In this document: positions 26,733-41,323 of the stretch, in pieces
How positions within the stretch are numbered: the stretch's first letter is position 1
Layout: every line of letters begins with the position of its first letter
The notes under the pieces: model-generated
Database searches by the model: none
What the model was told of the DNA's origin: nothing
What the model saw: the letters and a program-made list of their open reading frames with translations, nothing else
Assembly (NCBI RefSeq): GCF_921293095.1
Contig: NC_060254.1
Location: forward strand, 55,784,069-55,848,068
Source: Ischnura elegans
Lineage: Eukaryota > Arthropoda > Insecta > Odonata > Coenagrionidae
Length of the DNA: 64,000 nt
Reading direction: 5' to 3'
Program-made: the position numbers and the translations under genes

Positions 26733-28905
26733 AATCAAAACAAAATAACACATCGTACTGTTCACTATTTTTAATGGCGAAAGATTCTTAATTGAACTTG
26801 ATGATGCCTTGTGTCAAAACACTTTGCAAATAACTTTGGCTTATTAAAAGGAGTAGGCTGCTTAAAAGGTTCTTTTTTATTATTTCGACTCATAAATTAT
26901 AAGGATGTTTTTTATGAAAAAATAGATGGTAGAAATGAACGTGTGTGAAAGTGTTTTTTGCCCAAAAGCATTACTAAAATAACATGTTCTGTGTGATGAA
27001 GCCTCTGAAATTTTCACATTACACTTAAGAGTGTCTCAATTAAATGGTTTTATAGGTTATTAAGTATACTGACTGGTTTCACTCATGTGTGTCGGGAATT
27101 TACCTTGATATCAGAATATATTTCCGGTACATGTTCCCATTAAAAAGTCCTTGCATCACCCTTGGTATACATTCAACAATTCATGGCAATGAAGTTATGT
27201 GCATTGGTTCTTATGAAAAAGGTTACAATTTTGTGTAACTATTCACTGCCAACTTCAAAGTTCACCCAAGCTGATGAAGATGATGACGTGCTACCAGATT
27301 GAGGATTTTTTCTTGATCAAATAATTTCTTCAAGAAAAAGTTTTGGACTTCTCCTACCTGGCATGATTGCACAAAATAAATATTAGTTTAACAGGCTTCA
27401 TGGAAAGGGAAAATACTTTGAACATTCTAAACCACTGTCATCAACTGCTGATATGTATCTCAGTGTCATAGATAGTTTTGCCCATTTGAGACAGAATTTC
27501 TGCATTTTTACCGTAAGGGCTCTGGCTGTAGTGGTTAAATTCAAGTGATGCCAAAAATATTTTGTGTGATAGACTCTATTGTAAGTAAACGTACAGTGAG
27601 TAGAAAACACTTCATCTACCAGGCTCAAGTGTGTACATCAATAAATGGTGTTGCTGCTCATGAAGTTTTGATGATGAAGTTGTTAATTTTTTGCCTTGTG
27701 CTATTCAAGGTAAATTACCCTTGGTTTGAATATTTGCATGAACAGGCAATATTGGACTTCAGTTTAAAGCCCTTCTCAATACCTTTTCAAAAACATGTGC
27801 CTAAATGTTGTATCTATACATAATTCAAATAGATGTCATATGTAAATAGAAAAAAATCATAGTCAACAAAATTTCCTAACTTTGGCTTCCAGTACCTTAC
27901 TTGTCAACCCCTTGCTCTGATATGATGAATCTAGCTCGTCATGAACTTTTGATGCCAAATCCCACAATGACGAGTGTGGCCCTACATCAGATTTTCATCA
28001 TTTTAGCTCTAATCAGGGGAACAACATAAATATTTTGGAAGTTTAATGATGTTAAAACATCCAAAATGTACATACAGAACTCATATTTCAGGAGATATGA
28101 TGCATTGTAAGTAATAAAATGATTTTGATACGAGTAGCAATAGCTATGTCCTCGATGTTTAATAATCACTTTTAATTTCACTGTTCTACGTTGATTGTAA
28201 ACTACAAAATATCATTTCATTACCTACCAATCAATTTCAAAAGAACCTCAGAAAAAAGAAATAGAGGATAGGAACACGATATTAAGAAAATAAATTTAAG
28301 TGGAAGGGGTTAATTGTTGTAGATCGTTAATTGTTATTTTTTGACTACTTGCATGCGTGACTATATGTGCTAAATTTGAAAGAAATCAGATATGGTTGGA
28401 ATGAATTCATAAAGGACCCAGGACCCTTACATGAACTAAATGGTTTGGTTGCCCCAAATTCCTGTAAAAATTTTAAACTAAAATACATACATAGTGATTG
28501 AATTATCCATATTATGTATTGCCCTAATATCTCAATGGATGTCTTCTATGATTGGCAAAACTTTTTTACACTGCATAATTAATATTACTTTAGAAGAACA
28601 ATCTTAACCCATTTCTGCCATACAGCTACAATCTACTATTCTGAGTATGTGAGGCTGTTGAGGAAAAACTGGGATCTATTTTGTTTTCAAATTGTTAAAA
28701 ATGTGCTGCTAATTGTTTTGTCGACCTATCTATTAGTTTATTTTTGAAGCTGGTATGCATAATTCCACTTGCTTAAAGAGGCAGGTGAAAATTGGAATTT
28801 CAGACATTTTTCTGTGCGGTTAAGTTAAATGGGTTAAGATTGGTACGATGCAGCCCTCCTTATTCCTAGCTATTTTATTCACTGCCATGATGTCCTTCAT
28901 TGTTG
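26733..28905. other. Intergenic AT-rich sequence, nothing recognised
   Basis: Between the 3' end of the actin-like gene and the mariner-like element. Open frames here (for example 27545-27823 plus, 27398-27628 minus) are short, AT-driven and without recognisable motifs or splice support. Confidence 0.4.
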
Positions 28906-28907
28906 TA

Positions 28908-29500
28908 CTGTGTGTCCCAAAAAGAATGACCCGATTTTAACTTGTAATAATATTGAAACAAATGTCACTAGGCAAGCGAAACAGTGCCAGATATTATCGG
29001 CATTGTTTAGAGTTTTAGAAAAATCCGCTGAATGTCACTACGAGCGCGGATGTAAAGCGTGCAACCCTTAGACCACTGGTCTAACAATAAGGTGCAGCCA
29101 GTCTCGCTGAAGATGACGTACAGGACCACGAGACCAGGCTTTACACTCTTGGCCTCCTAGGTCCCCTGAAATAACACCATGCGATTTTTTCCTTTTGGGA
29201 AATGTTAAACAGCGTGTTTATGTTCCTCCTTTACCTCCTGACATTGATGAACTAAAAACAAGAATATCAGCTGCTGTAGCTTCAGTGACAGAAGACACCT
29301 TACGCTCAGTTTGGGATGAATCCAACTATCGGCTAGATGTCGTCCGCGCAACCAATCGACGACATATTGAACTTCTATGATGGCTTTTTATAAACTTTTG
29401 TCTTTTGTGAGTAATGTAGTATACAATATGTTGATGTTAAGCCCTTCTTCATAATAAATAATCTTATTTAAAATCGGGTCATTCTTTTTGGGACACACTG
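28908..29500 (+). mobile_element. Internally deleted Tc1/mariner-like element with transposase 3' end
   Basis: Ends CTGTGTGTCCCAAAAAGAAT and its complement form inverted repeats of about 30 bp with one difference, flanked by TA (28906-28907 and 29501-29502), the Tc1/mariner target. The plus strand carries the C-terminal part of a transposase: a WPPRSPEITPCDFFL block (the family's W-P..SP-L.P-D signature, giving the third catalytic acid in CDFF), then RVYVPPLPPDIDELKTRI and a stop at about 29380. The N-terminal two thirds are missing, so the copy (593 bp) cannot move by itself. Confidence 0.9.
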
Positions 29501-29599
29501 TATTTCTATATATGTCCCATGTGCTAAATTTAAGATCATCCATGACTTTTCTCTCCATTAGATCCCTCGCATAATTGCTCTCTTATTAAGTCATTACAT

Positions 29600-30670
29600 A
29601 TCTATTGGGTCCTTCCAGCATAATGTGCTCCTCAGTTCCCTCTCTTTTCCTATTCTTACGTGCACCCCTTAGTTTAACACCCTATCCATCCATTGTATCT
29701 TCAGCACCAGGTGTACGAGGCTTCCAAGTATTTTCTGGTCACCCTTTCTGTTTGTTCAAGTCTCTAATGTGGAGTGCCACCGCCCCGATGGATGTTTTCA
29801 TGTAATTCCCATGTCACTTTCTGACCAAGGGCGGATCCGGATTTTTTTCTGGAGCGGGGCACATGGGTGTGAAAGACAAATGGTCTTCTCATATTTGGGA
29901 TTAAGAACAATGTATGTTCGCCAATTACTGTACGAAATACATGCTTCATTTCCATACTCTATAATACAAAAAAATTATGATAATAATGATAACGGGGCCT
30001 TATTAAAATTCTTGTCTATTTTTTAAGTGTTGGGAAGGGCACGTTCCCATAAGTGTCCAATATTATGCTCTTATGGCAAAGTAGTAGCCTTTATGCCGTT
30101 AATGCTGCCTAGCTTAGGGTATATGATGCTTTACGAATATGTACTGTGTTTCTTTTATCCCTGGTAATGCCTCCTGTGGAATTATTCTTCTTCTAGCTCC
30201 TATGTCTTTGTGATTAAATTTGACCACTTCTTTCTATATCTTGGACACAAGTATGTTTATTATCTTCTTATTGATTTTTATATTGTTTTCCATAATTATG
30301 TACTCAAATATGTTCATTGAGTACCGCAGAATTTTATCATCAAATTACAGCATATTGATTTCATCTTCGTCCACCTTGCTCTCCAATTTCTATCATTGCT
30401 TCTTTCACATACATATTGAAGTGTTTGTGATGAGTAATATCCATTATAGACCCCATTTTTAACTTGTGCCTCTTATGTTTCCTCCTTCCTGCATTTTTAT
30501 TGCAGCCACATAATCTTGCTAGTTGATACTTCTTCTATTATAGTTGCAGGCAATTCAATCCATAATAAATACTGAAAATCTTATTCCTTCCATACTATCA
30601 AATGCCATTTTAAGTCCTTTAGACCTTGTTAAAGTTTTGCATTTTATAATATTTTCCATAAGAGGTGTTA
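29600..30670 (-). mobile_element. Decayed LINE reverse transcriptase relic
   Basis: On minus, short stretches in different frames recall a non-LTR retrotransposon reverse transcriptase in the proper order: a block near 30640-30600 recalling the 'KAFD' region (KMAFDSMEG), then FNMYVKEAMIEIGEQGGRR at about 30440-30370, like the family's 'NIYVEEAMKEI' segment. The copy is heavily broken and its ends cannot be fixed. The family within LINEs is not determined. Confidence 0.45.
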
Positions 30671-33600
30671 CAGGTAAATTTTCAGTGCTCTAGAGTAGCC
30701 TGTGATTCAGTGTGATTTTTCTGTAATCATTCCTTCATTACTTAACGAAAAGGGTCGCTTTTTTCTTATGAAAAAGGTTCTCCACATACATTTTTTTCAG
30801 ACTGGTTTATTCTTTTATTTTCATAGTTACAGAAAGTTTCATGCTAGTTACCCACAGATACATATGCATGGTTAGTTACAAAACTTACAGTGGGATAGGC
30901 TTGTTTTTGTTTTTCATAAATGAAACTTTACTCAACAACAACAACTTGAACTTACTTTCTGTGACCTGATCCTACGAAGCTGTCTCCCCATATTCCCTGA
31001 AAACTCAGCCATGAAAAAATCTTTCACTACCCCTAAGTCTTCTCAAAACATCACTAAATACATATCGGGGAAATTCAGGGAAACATTAGTAGGAAAGGGT
31101 GACACGCAGGTTATGATCAAGTTTCCTTGTTCCCACAGAAAGCATGTTGTACATATAACTTATATAAACCTGCATCGTGTACACTTACTCAAACAATTAG
31201 GAAAGAAATACAGATTCCATTCTGTGAATCGCACGAAGCACACATGCTAGGCTTAAGCAGCAACCAATATAAGAGTTCTACCAAAGTCATTTATTACAAT
31301 TCAATCCTGCATCACTTTGAAGGTGCTATTAATCTGTATGTGTTAGCAAAATAACTCACTTGCTACAATTTTTTCACTACCAATTCAAATAATCACATTA
31401 TTATCAGTTTGTTAAGGCCCAAAGTGATAACATATCCATTGGCTTAATGTTCCGTACATTACTTTATCCTTTCTACACAACAGTATTTTTTCACTCAAAT
31501 CATCTTTTCAGTAATCCCATTCACCACTAAAAAAACAGTGAACTTAAATACATACTTCAAGAATCAAAATAAAGAAGTTCATTCAGTGTTAAGGTACAGT
31601 TGGTGTACATAAGCATAAATGGATTGGACCACAAAGCACCTTGAAAAAATGCCACGTTTGAATATCAATAGTGCAATGAAATCATTGCATGCTGAATCTC
31701 AATTTATATCTTCATGGTAGTGATTTGCTTTGGGCAATTGGATTTCTTTTATGGAAGGAATGGCCTCTCCATGTTTTCTGCAATTTTTTTCCAATCCAAA
31801 ATTCACCTCGGACTTTTTACCATTTTTATTGAGTAATACGGTATTACCATTCTGTGATGCTGGTCAAAGCGCCCATAAATGAGGATAAATAAATAACGAA
31901 GGTTACCAGATGAGTCAGCCCACTACTCAATGAGAGGCAGAACATTCTTAGGCAACTTTTAACTTCCCTTAACCAGAGGAATTAAACTGGCCTCCTACCA
32001 TGGCAGTTATATTTTTTTGTGTTTAACAAAAATATGTAGATTAGTAAAAACCTAGAGGTAATACATAGGAGATAGTCTTTACACACATATATACATACAT
32101 ATTTATATATTTGCATGTTAATGCTCAACCATAAAGAGAAAATAATGATACAGAATCATTTTTGTACATAAAAAACTAGTTGAATACCTGAAGTAAACTT
32201 AATGAGTTAGTGCACCCATATTTCCCATGACTATATATTGTCAGTGCACCTTCACAAAAATAGGCAGAGAGAAGGCAAGACTAACAAGAATGAGGTATTA
32301 AGTTCCCCTTTGAGTACAAGGCTAACCTAAGGCAAAACGGATTACTATGTACCTTCCTACCTGGGCATTTCAAACTATAAATTGAATTGATCAATCTACT
32401 CACTAATAGGTATCTTCACTTCCTTAAACCCAAAGAGAATTTTTTTGAACCCACAATGAGCAAATAAAAGGAAAAATAACATTGCAATTTTTTGCAGAAC
32501 TAATCATAGAAATATTGACCATACATAATTCAGTGAGCAGGATAAACATTTACATGCAGAACATTTCAGACAGCCTCCATTCCGTCTTTCCTTTTCTTAA
32601 CTACCTGGTACCAAAGAAAGGATTTGTAACAAAATCATCCTTAATCCATAGGATGAATAGCATATAACTTATTTATATTCTTATAAAAATATTTAAACTT
32701 GCGACTAGTGGACCAGGGCAAGGTAGATATCTTAAAGATAACCACCTTAAAATAGAAATCTCTAAATGAGCAAGTTGGATACTATTCCTCTGTATATCAC
32801 TTAATGCAACAGCCTTGATTAATCTTCCATCATTAGATAAGAAGGTATGCTCCCATCCATGTTGCACGTGACATTTAGAGGGAAAGTACTTCATAAATGA
32901 AATCTGTGTTTGAGTTCTGAGTTCTTGAGAACCAAATGTCACTCGAAGCAATTAAAAATCATCAATTTGGATGAGAGAGAGAGATCTGTTGAAAGGTTTC
33001 AATGACTTATGCAACTTATGTTCAGGGACTAAAACGCAGTGAATCAGCACTCACAATCGTACAACCCTTTTCACAGCCATAATTTTTGTTACACTTATTA
33101 TTATTAATTTAATTTTAGTTCCCACATTTGGCTCACAAAAGTGACAACTGTCCTAGCACAAAAGTAAAATGCCTAAGTGATCAGAAAATACATCCATGGA
33201 ATTTAAAATATTAAAACCAAACGTCACTTTATAAACACGTCCTCCTATATAAAACTGAGCAACTTTAGTTTGCATGAAATTCACAGATTGAATCACTTAC
33301 ATTGAAAAGCTATGTCTATCCTAACCCTGAACCCTTTGCTACTGAAGCCAAAGAGAAGGATTCGGGTAGGAAAGCCTCAGGAAACTTTTTTAACAATGTG
33401 AATCAAGCATTACTATCACAAAGCCCGGCAAATTAAAAGAAACCTGAGAATACACTAGATAAAACCTTTTAATATGTGAAAAACAGAATCATCATTAGTT
33501 CCCAATTACACCTTTGGGGACTCTAAGGTGACATACCCAACCAAGGAAGTTCGTATATAATAAACTTAAGGAATAAAATTAATTCCCCTCACTTGGTCTG

Positions 33601-34464
33601 GCCTTCAAGTATAAGACTTATAATTACAGGGGAAAATGTGATTATGAAAGTTAAAAAAAAAGACTTAATGAGTGCTAGTGATAAAATATCATAACAAGAA
33701 ATGTTATTTTGTAAATTATAAGTTTTAAAAAATCCTCATTAAATTGAGGTTTTTTACATATGTGAGTGAAAGTGCTTCAAAAGCATACACACATGGTATT
33801 TGGTAGGGGTTTGCCATTGATATTTATTCAGAGTTATTTGAGTACCAGAATGAAAAATGAAAACTTAGATGCATGAATGAATACTCAAATAAATCAATGA
33901 TAGATTGAAAGCCATAACATGAATACCCATATGAATACTATAATAAACAAAGTGGTATATCTATTCACGAAGAACCAAACCAATAATGAACCACAATCTC
34001 TTTCATTTGCATTTTGAAATCCACCATGCCAAGGAGGTAAAACTATCATGCATCCTCACCTATATATTTCATACTAGTTATCCCTAAAATATTTGAATTG
34101 TGATGATTATTTGAGGAAAACAAGGACTTTGCATTCAGACATTTAAAATCCAAGAGTGTGGTTGTTCATTGAATTATTTCATACTGTTTTAAGAGGATTC
34201 ATTGTCGGCAATCCTTTTCTATGGTATTTAATTGAATTTATACTACTCATCTGGGTGAGCTTTTCACTGTGGTATGCAAGTGCATTCTGAGATATCATTC
34301 AATGTACTTATTAGCATATCATTCAATTCTGGGTATTCTGCTGAGCTCTCAAGTATCAAAGTTTTCTTTCGGGCGCTCAAATGGCAATGAATTTAAGTGC
34401 TCCTAGCATGCCCCTACCTATAGCGCAATGCTCTCTACATCGATCACAGTGGCAATAGTGGACA
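30671..34464. other. Rab39 3' flank, AT-rich, no gene seen
   Basis: Nearly 3.8 kb downstream of the Rab39 stop. It has simple AT-rich runs, including a TATATA/CATACATA patch around 32085-32110, and several plus-strand TTTATT motifs that could serve as minus-strand poly(A) signals. Part is probably a long Rab39 3' UTR. No open frame here resembles a known protein. Confidence 0.4.
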
Positions 34465-36385
<1,921 letters not shown>

Positions 36386-36578
36386 TATGTTCCTTGTGGG
36401 AAACAGGCTTACATGATATTACACGAACTAACACCTGAACATACTCTAAAATTCCTTAATGCTTTGAATCAACATGACCCTGACAATGGTGACTACAAGC
36501 TGTACTTTCCTAATCTGTTTGGAAACATTTAATTGGCTACATCTGATGAATTTCGAACTTTTTTGTTTTCTGGTTTCA
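36386..36578 (-). promoter_or_regulatory. Rab39 5' UTR / proximal promoter region
   Basis: Only 193 bp separate the Rab39 start codon from the end of the Harbinger element, so this interval must contain the 5' UTR and possibly the core promoter, unless a 5' exon lies beyond the transposon. No TATA box or initiator is obvious enough to call. The last three bases (36576-36578) are the transposon's TCA duplication. Confidence 0.4.
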
Positions 36579-36615
36579 TGCCCCGTTTACACAACGATCG
36601 TCGGGACGTTGATCG
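36579..36615 (+). repeat. Harbinger left terminal inverted repeat
   Basis: TGCCCCGTTTACACAACG followed by ATCGTCGGGACGTTGATC. Matches the complement of the right end (41681-41716) except at the third base. The inner stretch contains the palindrome-like ACGATCGT, which is probably part of the transposase or Myb-protein binding region (inference). Confidence 0.95.
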
Positions 36616-36912
36616 CGACTACTGCACGTCTACACGTCTAAAAGTTACCATCGTAACTCAGTGCTGCCGTCGTTGGGGAATTGTTTAATAACAAGTGACT
36701 GCAAGTGACCACGCGGAGGTAAATTTAAATCTAGAAAGATAGTTTGTGAATGATATTAACGATTTCATGTTGTAAAACTGCAACTGTGTATATATACCTG
36801 TAATAATATTTTAAAGGAAAATCGCCTATGCTGTGAATATTTGTGAATGGCCTTCCATTGATTGACAATTATTTCTAAATTTTCATTTTAGTTTTGTGTT
36901 GTCGAAACCGCC

Positions 36913-38259
36913 ATGGACTTCGGTAACGTTATAGCGGCAATAGCTGCTTACCAAAGGTATCTTATGATACGGAACCAGAGGCAAAATATGGAAAGGGAAA
37001 TTGCTCGCTTGGAGCGGTTAATTGCCGTGAATTTTAGGCGACGAAGAGCCCTGAGAAGAGCTTGGGTTTATATTCGAGCCCAAGCGGTATGGGAGAGAGA
37101 CGTCCCTGCTTGGCCGGAGGATAGATTTCTCCAGACATTTCGTGTCTCTAGGGGCATATTTGACATGCTATGCCGGGAACTGGCACCGTTCATCGGTCGA
37201 CAGGATACGGCAATGAGGTCTGCCGTGCCAGTGGCGAAGAGGGTCGCTGTAGCCCTCTTCTATTTAAAATCTGGGGCTGATTTTGGAGTGGTAGGTCTTG
37301 CTTTCGGCGTGGGGAAAGCTACTGTCCACGTCATTGTTAGGGACTTCTGTAGAGCTGTCCTTGATAGGTATTTCATGGAATCTATAGTGTTCCCGTCGAC
37401 GGAGGAGGAAATGGCCGCCAAGGAGAACTGCTTCCGCACCCGGTGGAACTTTCCAGGAACCATCGGTGCCATTGACGGGTGCCATATACCTATTAAGACC
37501 CCAATCCACGGAGGAGCTGATTATTTCAATTACAAAGGGTGGCACTCGGTCATCCTTTTGGCTGTAGTGGACAGTCAGTATAGGTAAGTAGTCATTAATG
37601 GTTAAAAATAATGTTATATACTTCACTCTGACCACGTATAAATATATTCAAAAACATTTTATTTTCTGCAGGTTCATTTACTGCAATAGTGGCTATCCGG
37701 GGAGGGTCCATGATGCTGGTGTGCTGCGGGCTAGTGCCTTGTGGGATGTCATCACTAATGGCGGCTTACCTGAGAAGTACCATTTAATTGGTGACGGGGC
37801 TTTCCCCCTGGGAGCCAACATGATGAAGCCTTTCCCGAGGCCAAATGGACCCCACGAAGAGCATTTTAACTACCGGTGGGTTTCCTGTTTTATACCCATC
37901 ATGAAGTCATAGTCATGTTATCCTCTGAATTTTAATTTATTGTAACCTCTTACAGACTCTCTAGGGCCCGGATGGTAGTGGAGAATGCTTTTGGGCGCCT
38001 CAAGGGCAGATGGCGAGTCCTCCTTAAAGCCTCTGAAGTGGACGTTGCAAGGCTAGTGGAAGTGATAAATACCTGCTGCATCCTACACAACATCTGTGAG
38101 GAAAATAGGGAGGTGTTCTGGGCGGATTGGCTCGAAGAAGCAAATGCTGCTGAGAATATGTTTCCGCAACCCCAAGATGAAGCTGGTGGGGACAATTTTG
38201 TTGATGGGGAAGAGAAGAGAGAAGTTCTCGCGCAGCAACTTTATGATGCTGTTCAATAA
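36913..38259 (+). CDS. PIF/Harbinger DDE transposase
   Basis: Exons 36913-37583, 37672-37875 and 37956-38259 with clean GT-AG introns give 392 residues. It cuts and pastes the surrounding element. The N-terminus (1-60) is helical and basic (ERLIAVNFRRRRALRRAW), followed by a helix-turn-helix-like part. The DDE_4-type core has GAIDGCHI (Asp188), GRVHDAGVLR (Asp238) and VVENAFGRLKGRW (Glu301), plus the conserved GDGAFPL motif. Length and intron placement match HARBI1-like transposases, and no stop or frameshift is seen. The two introns are short (88 and 80 bp). An AATAAA at 38788 may be the poly(A) signal. In this superfamily the partner Myb-like protein is needed for nuclear import and DNA binding. 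Confidence 0.96.
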
Positions 38260-38948
38260 TTCGACGAAATCCTCAACTCATAAACCAGTCCTTTTCAGGA
38301 CTTCCAATTACTCAAGGGTGATTGTTCTCCATGACAAAGCTTTCCTTACAACCCTGTTCCTACCTGAAGGAAAACAGCCAAAAGTTATGCCCTTCATTTC
38401 TAACCTTGCTGTAAAACCCGCCAGCAGGCACTGTATTTAAGCAATTCTATCATAATTACATAGACCCTTTCCCAAGTACTAACGGAAGAATAGAGCAGAA
38501 ATGAGTTTTGCATAAGTAAATTATCACTAGCACTAACATTTTACATTAGTACCTAGCTCATAATCAACAGTAACCAGTTTATGTAAAGTTATAACATAGT
38601 ACTGCAATTATGTGATCCCTCATGGGCCTTTCCCCTCACTCGCGAACCCCGCTGTGAGAATGGACCATCCTTCAACCATTTCCTAACCCTTACATACTCA
38701 CTCACTTTTAGGAGGCCTGTCAACTGTGGTAACTAGATCACTCTTACCTTAGGAAATTGTTACAGCAGAAACAAACCTAATGAAATACCTTCAATAAAAA
38801 AATCATTATGCCTCACGAACCGCTGAGCTACACAAGCAAAAGATATGAATTAAATATTATCATCGAATTATTAGAAGGAAAACTAGCACTGTTGGGGAGG
38901 AATGGGTTGAAAGCAACTGAGACACAATAAAATTCAGTTTTTCAATTT

Positions 38949-41323
38949 TTATTTCAGGTTTTTGGGATGCAACACAACAATTTTCCTAATACATAGACTG
39001 GCAGTTGGAGAGATGGTGGAGCTGGTGGTTGTTGGGGAGATGGTGGGGCTGGTGGTTGTTGGGGAGATGGTGGGGCTTGGGGTTGGTATGTGAATAGAGC
39101 GGCTTGGGGTTGGTGTGGGCATGGGGGGGCTTGGGGTTGGTATGAGAATAGAGCGGCTTGAGGTTGGTGTGGGAGGGCTGGGGGTTGGTGTGGGAATAGA
39201 GCGGCTTGGGGTTGGTATGAGAATAGAGCGGCTTGGGGTTGGTGTGGGAGGGCTGGGGGTTGGTGTGGGAATAGAGCGGCTTGGGGTTGGTATGAGAATA
39301 GAGCGGCTTGGGGTTGGTGTGGGCATGGGAGGGCTGGGGGTTGGTGTGGGAATGGGGGGGCTAGGAGAAGGTATGGAAATTGGGGGGCTTGGATAAGGAG
39401 GGGAGATGTTGGCATTAGGGTGGCACAATGGGAGAGGGTAGTTGGAGGGAGGTCCTCTCACCACCGACTCCACAAGCATTCTCATGTAGTCCAGGGCCCT
39501 CTCCTCCCTTTCCTCCTGCCTCCTCAGCATCCCCATGTAGTCTTCATGGGAAGACCTTAGGTATGCTATAATGTCCCCTTCACTCCTCCTCTTCCTTCGC
39601 GATAGTAATGGAGTGGCTGGAGCGGCTGGGGTGGATGGGCCAGCTGAGGTGGATAGACCCCCACCATCACCCGAGATCACTTGTCTGCAACACAATTTTA
39701 AGGAAGCATTACTTGTCAAACAATGGAATAGGAATCGTGCCAGTTATTTAGAACTTCTATGATATCAAATGGGAAAACACAGGGAACCGATTGAGGACTC
39801 CATTCCCTATGGTCCTTAAGAAACTAAACAGCAAATGGGTTACCAAGTTACGGTGATTCTGTGCAATGCCAGGTTACACTCATTCAAACAAGCATTCACT
39901 TACATTAGTTAGATGATTTGCATCTTTCAATTATGCCTTAGCTCACAGCAACAAACTTATTCGCATTACATATTTACCATCATATAATATTGTTTAAAAG
40001 GAATGAAAAGCTACCACGGAGAGATATCTCTAAGCAACATTAAATTGATTACGTGATTGAAGCACAAGTTACATTCTATTAGTTAGTACTTACGATGATA
40101 TTAGGGAGTCCATCCTTGCCTCAGGAGTCCCCGCCGGAGCAGTGGCATAAAGTTTATGGAGTACATCCCAATGCACCCACTCCGGCGGAGAGTCCCCTGA
40201 CCGCATCCCCCGCTTCAACCCTAGGTACCTCCGCCTAAGGTTATTAACCTTGTCTTTGACCTGGCTAGCAGACCTAGGGTATCCTAGGGTTGACAGCCGC
40301 TCCGCCAGCTCCACCCACACTCCCACATGACTCCTCTGATTGCTCTGCAACCTATTCAAAGTAAAGGAAGTGATCAACTACTTTGCAACAACTGACTTAA
40401 AATAGTATTTCTTATGATAAGAGGGAAAATGTACCATTGTTATTGCCCAAACTCATCCACAAAGTTATGGAAATTCAGCATTTACAAGAGATGAGCCATT
40501 AACATAAGCAAGGCAAGGGCCCCAGAAACCTTTTGCTCTCAATAGGATATTCTGATTAGAAGTTTTCCGATACGAGGAGAACTTAATTTAAATCATTTCA
40601 TTAGAATGGAAATTTCTGTTCCAATACTAGTTAGGAAGGAAAGAAATTTCAAAGCCTATGCAGCAACTAGGAAGTCATAACAGTGACACCAAAAATAAAG
40701 GAAGAGGAACGAGGAAAAAGATGAAACCCATGATAGTTGAGTGTAGGAACGTAATTACTTTCAGGATACACATAATTCACGTAGGCACATCTGGACAGCG
40801 TAAGAACCTACACTTCAGCGTTTAATTAGAACACGAAAGATAAACACTACTACGCTTTGCTATTCACCAAGACATTTTACGAAGGGTAGATCACACGGTA
40901 ACCTTTTACGTATGAATCCATGCGTTATGAACGCGTAATCAATCCCGAATATCAATGAGGCACTCAGCATTTTACGGTTTGATGACCTAAGACTTTCAAA
41001 TGAATTGAGTAATTCTATCCACTTGTACAACATTTTATCACACATTTGTTACAAGTGGTAAATGATTTTCCGAACAACCATCAGAGCATTCTACATGCAA
41101 GCACCATACCTCAAATTAGTATTTTAAAAAACGACACGATGTGCTCAACACAATTTGTCGTAAGTAGCGATTAAAATTACTTGATTTCGGAAAAATAAAG
41201 TCACTAAATACCCACAAATATTGCACAATAAACTCACCTTCTTTGAATATCGTCATCAGAGAAGATAGCGAGTAGCACCTCCACCTCTTCTTCCGAAAAA
41301 ATCTTGCCTTTATCACCATCCAT
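38949..41323 (-). CDS. Harbinger-encoded Myb/SANT-like DNA-binding protein
   Basis: Exons on minus: 41323-41238, 40351-40094 and 39684-38949, phase-consistent, 359 residues. The N-terminal trihelix/SANT-like domain (about 8-110) starts [13 protein letters not shown], has [32 protein letters not shown] (cited in pieces) and ends near [13 protein letters not shown] Gln/Glu-Arg-rich helix follows ([21 protein letters not shown]). The last 120 residues are a Pro/Thr/Ser/Ile repeat coded by a minisatellite. The stop codon TAA lies within the AATAAA poly(A) signal (38948-38953). Known Harbinger Myb-like partners bind subterminal DNA and recruit the transposase. The Pro-rich tail is unusual. Confidence 0.92.
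39010..39385. repeat. In-frame minisatellite in the Myb-like gene
   Basis: Tandem units built on GCGGCTTGGGGTTGGT, with GT(A/G)TG(A/G)GAATAGA between, plus shorter GGGGAGATGGTGGGGCTGG units at the low-coordinate end. Units are multiples of three bases, so all copies stay in frame on minus as Pro-Thr-Pro-Ser-type repeats ([20 protein letters not shown]). The opposite strand is also open here, which is a by-product of the repeat, not a gene. Confidence 0.85.

Noticed and set aside
39010-39385. Possible CRISPR-like array
   Set aside because: Regularly spaced units here are a coding minisatellite in a eukaryotic transposon, with no distinct spacers.
39115-39396. Gly/Val/Glu repeat frame on plus and a second Pro-rich frame on minus
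   Set aside because: Both come from the minisatellite, whose unit length keeps several frames open; only the minus frame joined to the SANT-like exons is a real coding sequence.
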